Source: Tetragonia tetragonoides (taxonomy: Eukaryota > Streptophyta > Magnoliopsida > Caryophyllales > Aizoaceae). Taken from it: a stretch of DNA of 64,000 nt. Position numbers and translations under genes: made by a program. Positions 25,909-37,304 of this stretch are shown here, piece by piece (positions within the stretch are counted from its first letter, which is position 1; every line of letters begins with the position of its first letter). The DNA is taken from the NCBI GenBank assembly GCA_038025085.1, contig CM076144.1, positions 40,149,001 through 40,213,000 on the forward strand. Direction: 5' to 3'. The notes beneath the pieces were generated by a model that saw only the letters and a list, made by a program, of their open reading frames with translations, was not told the DNA's origin and did no database searches.

Positions 25909-26085
25909 CCGCGGCCGTTGCTTGAGTGAATGTTGATGAAGGTTGGGTATGAGAGTGGGTGGTAGAGAGGGAGAATTGGTGTGAGAGTTAGAGAGGGAGA
26001 GGATGGGTGAAAATGTGAAAAAGGGCAAAATTGTAATTTCTAGGGGCGGTAGGTAGTATTTTTATGGCGGTAAATAGTAACACCC
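25909..26085 (-). repeat. MULE right terminal inverted repeat
   Basis: Reverse-complement partner of 19670-19861, containing the CT-rich leader of the transposase gene. Confidence 0.8.
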
Positions 26086-26093
26086 TTATAAAA
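26086..26093. repeat. MULE target duplication, right (TTATAAAA)
   Basis: Partner of 19662-19669. Confidence 0.7.
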
Positions 26094-27299
26094 TCATAAA
26101 TCTCATTCTAATTTTTTCATGCCAGACTCTTTTTCAAATCTACGATTCCACATGGGTCCAACATTTAGTTGTTCCAAGATATTCAACATATTTCTGAAAT
26201 TTAGAAAATGAAACTTCTAATCATACTAATAAGTCCTAGATTCATGTTACCAAAGAGTAGCCTAATAGGTAAGAGTTCGAGTAAGGTCTCACCCTGCCTA
26301 AGTTTAAACCCTCCTAGAGCCACTTGGAGGAACCCTACCCACTTTCTCTCAAGCGACTTGGTCCATTAAGTAATGGGTTGGGCTTTGAGATACAAATGTC
26401 CAAAAAAGGGTCCTAACTCCTAATTACCCACAAACCAAATTTCTTCTAAAGAATAATTGAACTCATTTCCTCTACTCTTACCGAAAACACTCACTATCAA
26501 CTCATATTCATATGATATAGTTTTATTAATCTCAAAGTGGTAATGCACATAGCATCTCTTATCAAGAGATATAACCCGTCCAACTTGATGCAAATATGAC
26601 TAATCATGACTCAAAGTCATCAAAGGGTTCAGATTGAACATGTAGTTAAAAAAAAAATGAAAATATGGGAGGGGTGGACTAATTTTTTCTCGTTCAAAAA
26701 AAAAAAATAAAAAATGTGGGAGGGATAGACTAATCGGCTGGATCTGTTTAGGCCCAAATCAGGTGTGGAATTTGTTGGGTTTATAGATCCTTAAAAAGCT
26801 GATGGGCTTGAACCATGAAACCATGATACCAGTCAAAAACGGATGAATGGATCTTATCAGTTATCATCCTTTTCCAGTTCTAAGAACATGTTCATTCCTA
26901 GCAAATTGCATCCATCCAATTAACCAGCATTACTGGGAGGCTGAGGCTGGATTTCCACATATAAGGTATGTCAGGTTATCTTGCTTTGGTTAAGCAAATT
27001 GTCTTAGCGTTAATTTCAACTGCTTAAAATTTTTGCTAGCTGCTGACAGTAAAATCTGTCTGCTATATTCTCAGCATTCTACAACTTGTATTAGGTTGAT
27101 GTCTTTTTAATTTGTTCTTTTTACCAAAGGCCGCTTATTGTAAAAGTGACTAATTTAAGATGTTACAATAGCATTAAGTAAATGGAGGAATTTTTTGAGA
27201 GATTGTGAAGAATTGAATGAATTAGGCAAAATTTTGTGGCAATTTTGCTGGTTGTTGTTGACTTCCTAGTCTGTGCCCTCTTAATTGATTGATAAAAAG
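26094..27299. other. Spacer between MULE and NLR remnant
   Basis: No gene. 26265-26410 has a GAGTTCGAGTAAGG-like word and might be a degraded SINE; nothing else recognised. Confidence 0.4.
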
Positions 27300-27425
27300 T
27301 TTGTCATTGTACAAGGTGAGGTTAGCTTTCTCTTGGTAAAGCAGTTTCTCCATTCACAAGAATGGAACCCTCGACCTTGCTTAAGGGATGAGAGTGCCGA
27401 ACCACTCACACCGACCACTTGTTGG
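27300..27425 (-). mobile_element. tRNA-derived SINE (partial)
   Basis: On minus: GTGGTCGGTGTGAGTGGTTC (A-box-like) followed about 45 nt later by AAGGTCGAGGGTTCCATTC (B-box-like), the usual spacing of a pol III promoter, then GTGAATGGAGAAACTGC. No cloverleaf, so a SINE head rather than a tRNA gene. The 3' end is not clear. Confidence 0.55.
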
Positions 27426-27934
27426 TTAGCTTCCCTTGTTTAAGCATTGTTAACAAGTGAACAACTCACCTTATTATTTGCTCAATGCACTTAGCTGTTC
27501 CTAAAGGTTCAACGGGCTTCCGAAATATAAAAATTTTGACCCCTGGCAAGCTAAACTTCATCAAAAGAATAATTGAACTCATTATCATCTTATATGTTTC
27601 AAGCTTAAATCTGTGAAAAATGCTCAATCTACCACTGGTTTACTTAATCGGCACATTTTTGTATGCTCAAAAGGCTCAGACAACTAATTACTTAGAAGTA
27701 GCTTCAATATGGTATCATGATATCACTCTATTTTCGTAATTTAACTTCGTGATGCAGCTTAGCTAGTCGAATTGAATAGGCACATTGCTAGCTCTTTGAA
27801 GCGCACTCTGATAACTTATCCAAGTTGTCTATATAGTCATCATGACTGTTATATGTCATTCAAGAATTGCGTGCTACTTTGCTGCATTAGTACTATCTAA
27901 CAGTTCCATTTCCTCTGACTATTAGGTTGCTGTC

Positions 27935-30783
27935 ATGGCTCTAGCAATACGCGATTGGATAATTGGTAATCTCGGTGTGGATGAGGAGTTGCAGCTAATG
28001 AAATATAGAGATGAGGCATTGTCTGCTCGGGCCACTGATATAAATACACAACTAGAAGTTGAAGAAATGCAACCGGGCAGGAAAAGGAAGCGACAAGTTG
28101 AAACTTGGTTAAGGACTGTGGAAGAATTACATGCTGAAGTAAAATGCTTTGAGCAAGAAGTTGAACAAGGAGTTCTGTCTTCCCGTAAAATGGCAAGGAG
28201 ACAGATTTTAAGCCTCACTAAAGATATAGAAGATCTAATGGAGCAAGGAAAATTTTCTGGTGGAATTACACTATATGATCATGCATGCTCAAGTGTGCCG
28301 TTGGTCACAACTGAATTGAAGGGAAAATCGTTTCAAGAAAATTTGAGACTGATATTGTCGTGGTTAATGGATGACAGTGTCTGCAGGATTGGGGTTTACG
28401 GTTTAGGAGGTGTTGGGAAAACAACCTTGGCAATGCATGTTCACAATGAGCTGCTTGAATACAGCAAAACTTCAATTTATGTTTATTGGGTAACTGTATC
28501 ACAAGAGTACACTATCTCTAAGTTGCAGAACAAGATCGCTAAAGCTGCAAATGTGGATTACCTCGTACAAGAAGACGATGAGATTAAAAGAGCAGCGATA
28601 TTATGTGCCACATTGAAGAAAAGGAACAAGGTTGTCCTATTTCTTGATGGCATGTGGAAGCACTTCTCCTTAGAAAGGGTTGGAATTCCTACAGGTGAAG
28701 GTCAATGTAAGTTGATAATAACTAGTCGTTCATTGGATGTCTGCAGAAGAATGGACTGTCAACACAGGGTCAAAGTGGAACATCTCTTTGAGGAGGAAAG
28801 TTGGGAGCTGTTCGCAGAGAAGCTTGGCAATTCGGATGATCTTTCACTGGAAGCGAGAGATGTGGCAAAGTTGGTAGCTAAAAAGTGTGCTGGCCTACCC
28901 CTAGCTATTTTAGCTATAGCCGGAAGCATGAGGGGAGTAACTGATATTCATGAGTGGAGTAATGCTTTGGACGAAGTAACCAACTCCACAAGGCATCATG
29001 ATGACATGGAAAATCATGTTTTCCCGCTATTGGAGTTAAGTTATGCCCGCTTGAATGATATGAAATTGCAAAAATGTTCCTTAGTTGCGCATTATATCCT
29101 GAAGACTGCAAATTAGAAAGAAATGAGTTGATTCGTTTTTGGAACCATTCTCAATAGACTCATCAACGCCAGCTTACTGGAAGCAATGGACCCCCGAGGA
29201 AAATATGTGAAGATGCATGACTTGGTAAGAGACATGGCAATCAATATAGGAAGAGATAATCATCATTACATGACAAGAGCAGGACAGCAACTGACTAAAA
29301 TACCTGATGAGCGAGAATGGACCCAAGACCTTGTAAAGGTTTCCCTGATAAGGAACTACATATCTGAGATACCATCCAGTGCCTCGCCAGTGTGTCCTTA
29401 TCTTTCAACTTTGTTACTTGAAGATAACCCCATAAAGTGGATCCCTGCTTCTTTCTTTTTGCACTTGAAGGGCCTTCGCTTTCTGACATTAACTCATGCC
29501 TCAATAGAGAAGTTACCAGATTGCATTTCTAATCTGGAGAATCTCTCAGCTTTAAAGGTCACAAGTTGTTCAAACTTATGCTACATTCCCTCTCTAGCAA
29601 ACCTGAAGAAGTTAAGAGAATTGGATCTTACAAATAACACTTAACTGAAGGAGGTACCTATAGGAAGTAGTGGGTTGCCCAACTTGAAATTTCTCTGTTT
29701 AACAGACTGCCACAAGCTTTGTGTAACATTCCATCAGTTAGTATCCGGGCTTCCAATGTTGAATGTCTAAAACTTGGATATGCTGTCAATAGCGTACTGG
29801 GAAAGGATTCAATGAAGGTGGAACGTTTGACAAGACTGGAATGTTGGATATCTGATGTGAGTGATTTTAATAGTTATGTCCAATCTCAGCAGTACCAGCA
29901 GTTGAAATGCTACTAGTTTAACTTAGGAACAGATATTGTGGCCTTAAGGGAAATTAACCATACTTACGATAGGACGGTGGTAATACATGGTTACAGCCTT
30001 GACATAGCAGGCAAACATGAAGTCCTTATGCTACCTGACAATGTTCAGTTTGTACAGCTTTTTAAAGTTGATTTTATCATCAGAAGCCTACAAGATGTCA
30101 TTCCATCATTGCATGGTTTAACAAGATTGTCAAGGATATGACTTGGTCATTGTGAGGACCTGGAGTACATATGGCCATCCACATCATCTTCCTTTATCGC
30201 GCTTCATGGCTTGGTGGAGTTGAACCTTTCGGAATTGTCAAATTTCAAAGGGATTATAAAAGGCGGAACTCCATCTGGTGTCGCCTTTCATAATCTAACA
30301 AAGTTGACTGTAGAATATTGCAGCAACATTAGAAAGCTATTCACACCAAGTCTTCTATGTCAGCTGCACAACCTACATGTTCTGGATATCCAAGTGTGTA
30401 TGGTGTTGTAGGAGATCATCACAATGTCTGATGATGCAGAAGGTGAAAACACCAGGGTACTGGCAACTAGTGAGCAAGTTACTGATGTTGTCTATCTCCC
30501 AAAGTTGAGGAATTTGCAGTTACTTTATCTTGGAAGTCTGGTAACCATATGCTCTGGAGGGCTATTGGGCAGTGATCATATTGAGGAGATCACTATAATA
30601 TACTGCCCAAAGCTCATGAAGATCCCTCTCTCTCTGTCTTTGCCTGAGAATGGACAACCATGTGCTGCTCCTTGTTCCCTTCGTAAACTATTGGTCCAAA
30701 GAGAATGGTGGGAGTCCCTTCAGTGGGATCATCCCAACGCTCGCGAGCTCCTTCAACCGTTTGTTGTATTCTCAGCAGCTTGA
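27935..30783 (+). pseudogene. CC-NBS-LRR (RPS2/RPS5-like) resistance gene, broken by frameshifts, deletion and stops
   Basis: ATG at 27935. A coiled-coil N-terminus (about residues 1-130) precedes an NB-ARC domain: P-loop GVYGLGGVGKTT, kinase-2 VVLFLDGMW (usually LDDVW), RNBS-B CKLIITSRS, and CAGLPLAI. A one-base shift near 29075 destroys the RNBS-D motif; FLSCALYPEDCKLERNELIRF follows in another frame. About 60 bp is missing before TILNRLINASLLEA (29145). The MHD motif appears as MHDLVRDMAINI at 29211. LRRs (LRFLTLTHASIEKLPDCISNLENL) follow, with a TAA at 29641 and several more shifts. The last recognisable LRR ends at 30783 (QWDHPNAREL). Intact homologues are cytoplasmic immune receptors; this copy cannot encode one. 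Confidence 0.88.
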
Positions 30784-32129
30784 TAATTAACTTCAATATT
30801 CTCAAATGTTATCTCAATCAGGTAAAGGGGTCGTTATCAATTACGAAACTGTCAAGTCTCTCGAATCTTCCTTCTTCTAAACTAATATCCAGTTTCTTGT
30901 TAGATATTATTGTCCTAATTTTGAATTAAAGAGGTCTCTGCTTTTTGTTCTGGCTCGTATCCCCCCTCCCACCAAAAGTGAGAATGATGAAAAATGCAGA
31001 GAATTTTGGCTAATCAAATTTGCTTGTAAACTTCTATGATCAATTGTGAGAACTTAATGTTGCATCGTGTTATGTGGCATCACAATATGAAGTAACAGTA
31101 CAAAACGAAATAGAACTTCAGAAAAACTGTGAAAATCTGAAATTTTGCTGTGTGTAGACACTAAACAAGACATTGTGAAAATGACTACTATTAATCTATG
31201 AAAATCTCCTAGATATATTTCTTCCCATCAAGTTATTTGCTATGTGTCCATTGGGTTTGCTCATGAAAACTACTGTACTCTTGCTGAATTTCTGCAGTGT
31301 CTTGAACCTGTTGAAACTTGATTTTCCTCCAAGAGACTGTTTATCTCTACGCTTTCTTGAATGGTATAAACTAATGATCTATATCGATATTTGGAACAAT
31401 CTAGGAGATGCATTAACTGGAAAATCTTGTGGCGCGGCCTCGGCGACCTGGTTAGTGTTTTGCAGCCTGTGCCAAGCAACAGTGACCTCGCAGACCGGTC
31501 TGTCGCCTCAACCACCTGGTATGTGTTCTGCAGCCTGTCTGCAATTTTGTTCCCCTCGTGGAGAAATCACTAAAACTTGCATCATGTAACTGCAACACTT
31601 AACATATGGTGTACTTGTTTGTGCTCTTGCCGTATTCATGTTCCTCAAAAGTTAATTTCCCAGGCTGATCAGGTTTCAGTTCGAGCACTTTCAATTCGAA
31701 ACTTTACTCTGTAGATGCATGTTACATGAGTCTAAACTTCACCTATTCATGCTTCAGTGATCAGTGTCGGCTACTCTTGAAACCATGCATTATTTCGTCT
31801 CCTTGCCATTGCTGGTGTTTTTGTGTATGTACTGCTCACTATGCAAACCGTTCTTTTCTGACATCTGCACTAGCTTGTATTCAGCAGCTATTATAGATGC
31901 ATTCCTTTGCTATACTTCTTACATCCATTGCTCTTTTGTTTTGGCTATTTCTATTAACATATTGACAGATCATTTAGTGTAGCCTAGATCTGTTATTTAA
32001 TTCCTAACCATTCAAGATTAGGACTTGAGCATAACTGCTCTTAAGTTAATGTTCTGCTTTTCTGGTAACCAGTCAGTCTAGTACTTGAACATAACCGCTC
32101 TAGTTATTTTTAATTTTTTATGTAAGATG
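30784..32129. other. Spacer downstream of the NLR relic
   Basis: No recognised gene. 31242-31589 contains an open frame with Cys-rich repeats (VFCSLCQ / GMCSAAC) and a local near-repeat TGGTATGTGTTCTGCAGCCTG. I see no homology and consider it non-coding. Confidence 0.4.
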
Positions 32130-32139
32130 AGACACAAAG

Positions 32140-32225
32140 GCAAGTACAATATACATATACGGTGGGATGGGGGATTCAGATTCGAACCTGAAAACTAATG
32201 TACCCAACACCACGTCAAGAGTAAT
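32140..32225 (-). mobile_element. Possible SINE fragment
   Basis: On minus GTGGTGTTGGGTAC...CAGGTTCGAATCTGAATCCC has A- and B-box character and a stem-like CCCCATCCCACC following. Too short to classify. Confidence 0.35.
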
Positions 32226-32372
32226 TTGCAATGTTTATTCTTGATAGAAACATTCTCCAAAACACAGCACATCTGTAATAACTTGATAAAATACAGGTAA
32301 TCTCTGCAATTAATCAAAATTACAGAATAAGATTACACAAGAACACTTTCAATTCCAACGGCTTGTCGATCC

Positions 32373-33143
32373 TCAAAAGACTGCAATTAGAGATGCTTCC
32401 CCAATCACATGCCCTTCTATTGCCTCGAGCAACCTCTCCTTTGAAACCTGCATCCCCATATACATGTCATGTTAAATTGTTATTCAACATTTTCTAGAAA
32501 CCAAGTGGCTAGGTCCATATATATGCATACTTATAACTGCAAGACTAAAGAAGGAACTAACAAATCTAGCTAGCTACTATAGCTATTGTCCTAATGTGAC
32601 CCGACCTTAACCATTAGGCTAAGATCATCCTTTCAAAATCGAGGAAAACCCGATAAAAAGAAAAGAAAAAGAAAAGCTTACCATCCTGCCAAGGTGAACC
32701 TCATCATCCAAAGCAAACAACCGAAACTCGAACCGATGTCCATGGACAGGCATAGTAGGAACTCTCCAACCAGGCACCTTCTCATCATTCTTCCCTTCCA
32801 CAATATTCTCATACTCACCTCCTATTTCCTCTTCCTTGCCCGAGAACCCCTCGGGCAAGCCCTTAAGGGTGGGTGGGATGTTGCCAACCACCCATAAGGT
32901 CCATGGCACAATAGGCTCGCTAGGATCAGGTGCATCAATATCCTCAACCACTAAAGCCATACACTTAGTTCCCTCTGGCACATTGTACCACTCTAAGGGT
33001 GGTGATAACTTCTTCTTGGTCCCTTGCCCTTCGTCCGTAAACCGACGTGGAAACCGTGCCTCCTTTTCGAGGGCCGGACATACTAGCCGGAAATCCTCTG
33101 AGCTTGGTTGTGTTGGTGCCTCTATCTCTTCGTTGATGCTCAT
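32373..33143 (-). CDS. PEBP family protein, YbhB/TFS1 type (copy 1)
   Basis: Two exons on minus: 33143-32682 (154 codons, ending ...EVHLGRM) and 32447-32373 (VSKERLLEAIEGHVIGEASLIAVF, stop), intron 32681-32448 with GT-AG; 178 aa. The phosphatidylethanolamine-binding fold is indicated by FRLVCPALEKEARFPRRFTDEGQG, SPPLEWYNVPEGTKCMALVVEDIDAPDP (anion-pocket Asp-Pro motif), PWTLWVVGNIP and HGHRFEFRLFALD. It lacks FT/TFL1 hallmarks, so it is not a florigen; it matches plant proteins close to bacterial YbhB and yeast TFS1, whose role in plants is not established. Probably cytosolic, with no signal peptide. The exon model is strongly supported by the identical architecture of copy 2. Confidence 0.92.
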
Positions 33144-33283
33144 TGTCGTTTGGTGGAGTTTTCACTATCAAACGCAGCGTTTTCGAGTTTTTTTTGTGTG
33201 TGTGTGTGTGTGTTTGTGTGTTTAATTTGGCCAAATCTGTGATCTTTGTTCGGTTACTATGTTAGTTGGCGTTATGTTGATGC

Positions 33284-33291
33284 AATTTATA
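33284..33291 (-). promoter_or_regulatory. Candidate TATA box of PEBP copy 1
   Basis: TATAAATT on minus within CCTCTATAAATTGCATCA, about 140 nt upstream of the ATG. The same block recurs upstream of copy 2 (CCTCTATTAAATTGCATCA, 49586-49609), so it is conserved between the duplicates. A (GT)n tract at 33196-33222 lies in the leader. Confidence 0.6.
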
Positions 33292-33299
33292 GAGGGGAG

Positions 33300-34007
33300 A
33301 ATGGATTGACAGGTGTTATATATTTCGAATCTTCTACAAGTTACTATAGATTGGTGATGTTTTTGGTTGATTGTTCCCTTTTTTTTGGTTCGCACCGAGG
33401 ATACTTCATCGTCGATTATAAGAAAGGACTATTCTGGTTGTTAAGCACATTAAAAGGTGGGATAATTTTTTGGGGACTTAAAAATACTTTATACCCAATA
33501 AAATTTGAAAATCTTAATTTTTATTAAGGGTAAATAAGTCTCTACCACTCAATCAGACAGCCTTGATTTATTATTCCACTATTTTGACGTCACTTTCAAA
33601 GGAGATTGTTCATGATTTGGACTCTGTTTAGTATAGTCTACTAGTGGTGGATAATGCTTTACTTTTGATTAGTACTTAGCTGGGCAAATGAAATTTGTTT
33701 ACGTGTCTGGTCTTCAAATAAACTATTTAACAAAATATCTACAAAAGATAATGAAGGAGTGTTATCCCAATAAATAGATGTACGTGTTCGGTTGACGACA
33801 ATTATTGGACAATGGAAAAGGTGAAAGCAGGAGGGTACCGACATCTATTCACCAAGTTACTCGCTCATGTTGTCAATCTTCCTAAGTGGACGAATTTTTT
33901 TTTGATAGCAAGAGTGGACGAATTTTTTTTTTGATAGCAAGAGTGGACAAATTTACCGTAACTGTATCTTCAAAGTCTGGTGATTGACCGTGTATTTTGT
34001 ATATATA
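33300..34007. other. PEBP1 upstream spacer
   Basis: AT-rich, no gene. A 33-bp duplication GTGGACGAATTTTTTTTTGA occurs at 33888-33950. Confidence 0.5.
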
Positions 34008-34009
34008 TA

Positions 34010-34942
34010 CTGCCTTCGTTTCACGATGAATTTTTTGTTTTTTTAAGGCACGGTAATTAATAAACTGTTACTTTGGTCCATAGTTAACATATTTGGCCCT
34101 GTCATTCACCCACCCTTCCCTCTCTCTTTCCTTCTGTTTCCCGTCTCTTTTGCCACCCCCAAAACTCCCATTCTCTCTCCAACCATTTCTATCATTTACT
34201 CCATTTCCCAACGAGTGATAAAAATTAAACTTCATTTTCCAACAAGTATATCGATCAACAACCATTCAATTACAAAAACATACTCGCAGTAAACACTAAA
34301 ACCGTAACCCCTTAACATTTACTAATCAATTAGATCCAACAGTGGTCAAGAAAACAACAAAAATGGTGGAGACAATGAGCAAAGCGGTGCGGTCGATGAG
34401 TTCGTGGTAAGGGCAAGAGCAAAACCTTAGCGGAGAGAGGTGGTGAAGCGAGGAAGGAGGTGATTGGCGTAAGGGTTGTGGGGTGGGTTTGAGATCGGGA
34501 GGGTCACCGGTACATTGTTACCGCAGACCAAGGTGTGGAGAGAGAAAGTTGATGGAGAGAGAGAGAGGGTGATTTGGTGTGTTAGTGCTGGGGGCTTAGA
34601 GAGAGGAGAAATGGGATGAGACTGATTTGGGGTGGTGTCAGATGTGTGAATTCGAATCTTTAAATTGCAGGGCGGTCACTGTGTCATGGTGTGTGTGGGT
34701 GGTGGTGGTGGAGAGAGAAAATGGTGGTGGTGGTGGTATGTGATCTGAAAATGGTGAGGAGAGAGAATGTGTGGTTGGGTGAAAATGGTGAGGAGAGGGA
34801 AGGTCTGGAGGCTGTGAGATAGTAAATAAGTGAGGGTAATCTAGTCTTTTTGCCATAAAAAGTTACCTAAAAAGGAAACAAGAAGCTCATTGTGGAACAA
34901 CCCAAAGAGGAATACAAGAAGCTCATTTTAGAACGAAGGGAG
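34010..34942. mobile_element. Stowaway-like (Tc1/mariner-type) non-autonomous element
   Basis: 933 bp, left terminus CTGCCTTCGTTTC and right terminus reverse complemented CTCCCTTCGTTCT, between TA dinucleotides (34008-34009, 34943-34944). This resembles the Stowaway consensus CTCCCTCCGT. The interior is CT- and GTGG-rich without coding potential; it is long for a Stowaway MITE. Confidence 0.8.
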
Positions 34943-34994
34943 TATATGCTTGGAAGTCCCTTTAATTTTTTAAGATCCTCATTTCTATTGGGAG

Positions 34995-36165
34995 GGGGGA
35001 AGTTTTTTTATTTTTATTTTTTTATTTTTATTTTTTGACAACGATACAACAAAGAACTACAATACAAAGGAAAGAAGCTGCTGCGTGCTTACTCTAGTGG
35101 CGAGTTTGTGACCTTCCTAAACAAAACTGCGCTCTACCTTGGAAATAGAACAGAAGGAAAACAAACTACCATAGTACTGAATCTGTGAGAGAATGCCTTT
35201 GACTCCCACATACGCTGGTTGTGTACCTGCAAGCACGGTTAGCAAAGAGTCTGAACGTAGGTGGACAGATGGATAGTGACACTCGACGGCCCACTTTAAG
35301 GCTTCAAGACAAGCCGTGCATTCGGCTTTGAGGGCAATTTCAGCATAGAGAAAGACAGCACCACCACTAATCTTAGTGCCCTGGGAAGTAAGGTACGCCC
35401 CCCAAGCTCCAGCCGCATTGAGAGCATTGAGAGTGTGCTGATGCCATGAGCCGTCACAACAGATAGTAATGGAGGCGGGCCCCTCAGAACAGGCACTCAA
35501 TGTCCAAAAGAGGGGTGGGATAGGAGGGTCGACGACAGGTGCTATAGGTTGTGATAAACTTGGAGGACCTTTCAAGTCGTTGGCCTTAGAGTTGCGTTGC
35601 ATAAGCTCCACTGCAAATGATAGCATAAATTCCAGGGATAACAGAGTATCCCCGAAAAATAATACTATTGCGCATCAGCCAAATTGCCCATAGAGCAGAG
35701 ACAAAGTAAACAACTCGAGAGTGACCAACAGGGTCATATTTCAGTAAAAAGGAAATGGTATCCTTGATCCATTGGGTAAATGGTACTGAAAGGTTGGCTT
35801 CGACATTCAAACCAAGCAGACCCGCATGCCAAAATCGTTTTATAATGAAGCATGAACGGAATAAGTGATCCAAGTCCTCTGGGTGATTGTCACAAAAAGG
35901 ACAAAGGCCATAGGCAGGGATACCCCGTTTCTGTAGATTAGGTATAGTAGCGAGAGCATTCTATAACAAACGCCAGAGGAACGTTTTCCATTTAGGAAGA
36001 ACTTCTAGGGCCCAGAGCTTTTTCCAGAATGTCTGACCAAGAGCATGGCAAATTTGAGGGAAATACTCTTGGAGCAGAAAGCTATAAGTAGTTTTAACCG
36101 AGTACTCACCATGCTTGGTATCGGCTCAGGCCCAAGTATCGCCCATGTCGAAGTTTAGATACTTT
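34995..36165 (-). mobile_element. LINE 3' fragment (zf-RVT and RNase H)
   Basis: Minus-strand 5'-truncated L1-type LINE. From 36165 down: KHGEYSVKTTYSFLLQEYFPQIC and LPKWKTFLWRLL (zf-RVT region, one in-frame TAG), CPFCDNHPEDLDHLFRSCFIIKRFW, then the RNase H domain 35626-35117 (CCDGSWH, ALKAECTACLEALKWAVE, LRSDSLLTVLAG). The tail is an A-rich stretch read on minus (TTTTTATTTTT on plus, 35007-35036). Homologous to the 3' end of the LINE at 37264 but divergent, so a separate insertion. Confidence 0.85.
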
Positions 36166-36198
36166 TTTCACTATATGTATAACTCATTAGTTTTTATT

Positions 36199-36450
36199 CA
36201 CTACAAAAAAAAATCAAGATTTAGCTGCGGACTTTTGCTACAGAAATTTTACGTAGCTAGTTAGCTATATGCTAAAATTCCGTAGCAAAATCAGCTGCGA
36301 TATTTTGTCCGTAGCTAATTTAGCTACGGAAAAATAATTTTCCTAGCTAATTAATTTTAAAAAAATTAAATAAATTTTAATTGCGGATTAATATTCGTAG
36401 CTAAATTAGTGACGGATTTCATTAAATTAATAGCTAAATTAGCGACCAAA
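36199..36450. mobile_element. CACTA-type transposon terminus (orphan end)
   Basis: CACTACAAAAAAAAATCAAG matches the CACTA terminal motif and is followed by dispersed subterminal words TAGCTACGGA / CCGTAGC in both directions to about 36440 and again near 36740 (CCGTAGCTAGAATC). No opposite terminus was found, so it is a truncated or rearranged end. Confidence 0.65.
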
Positions 36451-37263
36451 TTAATTAAATCATCCACTAATTACAATTTTGGGTTGGGCGCAAATATGGT
36501 TTATGTCATATATTATTGAAGACATTGCTTGTGACGCGCTAGTAGAATCAACTCTTCACTATGCGAGCGAACAAGATCCGATTTTTACTGGAGGCAAATG
36601 TGTGCGAATGATTGGGAATTAATCCTCTGTGTAGACCACGGATCTACGTCTGAGACAGCCCCAAGCAGAGAAGCTAGGCTTTTGATCACCACATTTTTTT
36701 TTTAAAAAAAAAACATTGCTACCCGACATATTATTCCGTAGCTAGAATCAGCCGTGGACTGAAACTATTCCGTCGTTAGAATCAATCGCGGATCCGTTTC
36801 TTCCAGTTTGATTTTCGCCGCAACTTCGCTCAGCGTCGAGTTTTGCAAATTTGCTCAGCATCGAGTTCCGCAATTTCGCTCAGCGTCTAAGTTTTTTTTA
36901 CGGCCGACAACTTCTACCACTGAACCCGCAGCTATCAATTTGGTGACCAATTTTCCCTAAATCTACAAGCCAACTAGTCATTGACACCTATTAGCTTATA
37001 AATCTTCTAATGGGACAAACTCTCTACTCACAAAAGGAGGGAGAAAACAAGACACAGTTTCAATCCAACTAGTAGCCCATCATAGGCTTTGCATTTCTAA
37101 CAATCCCTATCTTTTTTTCTTTTTCTTTTTTTTTTTTTTTGATCTTCTAACTATCCCTATCTTAAAAGTCCATACATAATATAAATTCCTGAGTAGGAAC
37201 ATAAACTAAACAAACCCTTCATATTAATTGATTAGGATATGCAAAAGTTTATTCTTTGCCGTG
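36451..37263. other. Spacer with scattered CACTA-like words
   Basis: No coding sequence. The duplication CGCTCAGCGTCGAGTTTTGC / CGCTCAGCGTC (36828-36890) is probably part of the CACTA remnant. Confidence 0.4.
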
Positions 37264-37304
37264 TTTTTTTTTTTCTTTTTGACAAAGGATAATACAGCCA
37301 GAAA

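Larger units (their letters stand above)
19670..26085. mobile_element. Complete two-gene Mutator-like element (MULE) with PMD and transposase-OTU genes
   Basis: 6416 bp. Terminal inverted repeats begin GTGGATTGCTATTTACTGCC on the left and, reverse complemented, GGGTGTTACTATTTACCGCC on the right, and stay alignable (degenerate, pyrimidine-rich) for about 190 bp to a start codon on each side. The flanks share TTATAAAA (19662-19669 and 26086-26093), an 8-bp duplication. Two convergent genes: a plant mobile domain gene on plus (19862-22610) and a FAR1/MULE transposase fused to an OTU protease on minus (22847-25908). A 236-bp AT-rich gap separates their 3' ends. Confidence 0.92.

Noticed and set aside
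27300..27425. Possible tRNA gene
   Set aside because: A and B boxes are present but no cloverleaf can be drawn, so it is called a SINE head.
31242..31589. 115-residue Cys-rich frame
   Set aside because: No recognisable domain, conflicting frames on both strands, no splice or promoter support.
32694..33234. Frames overlapping the PEBP gene on the plus strand and in other minus frames
   Set aside because: Shadows of the spliced PEBP exon, which has clear family motifs and a paralogue with the same structure.
34638..34856. 72-residue Pro/His-rich frame
   Set aside because: Interior of the Stowaway-like element, made of GTGG/CCAC simple sequence.
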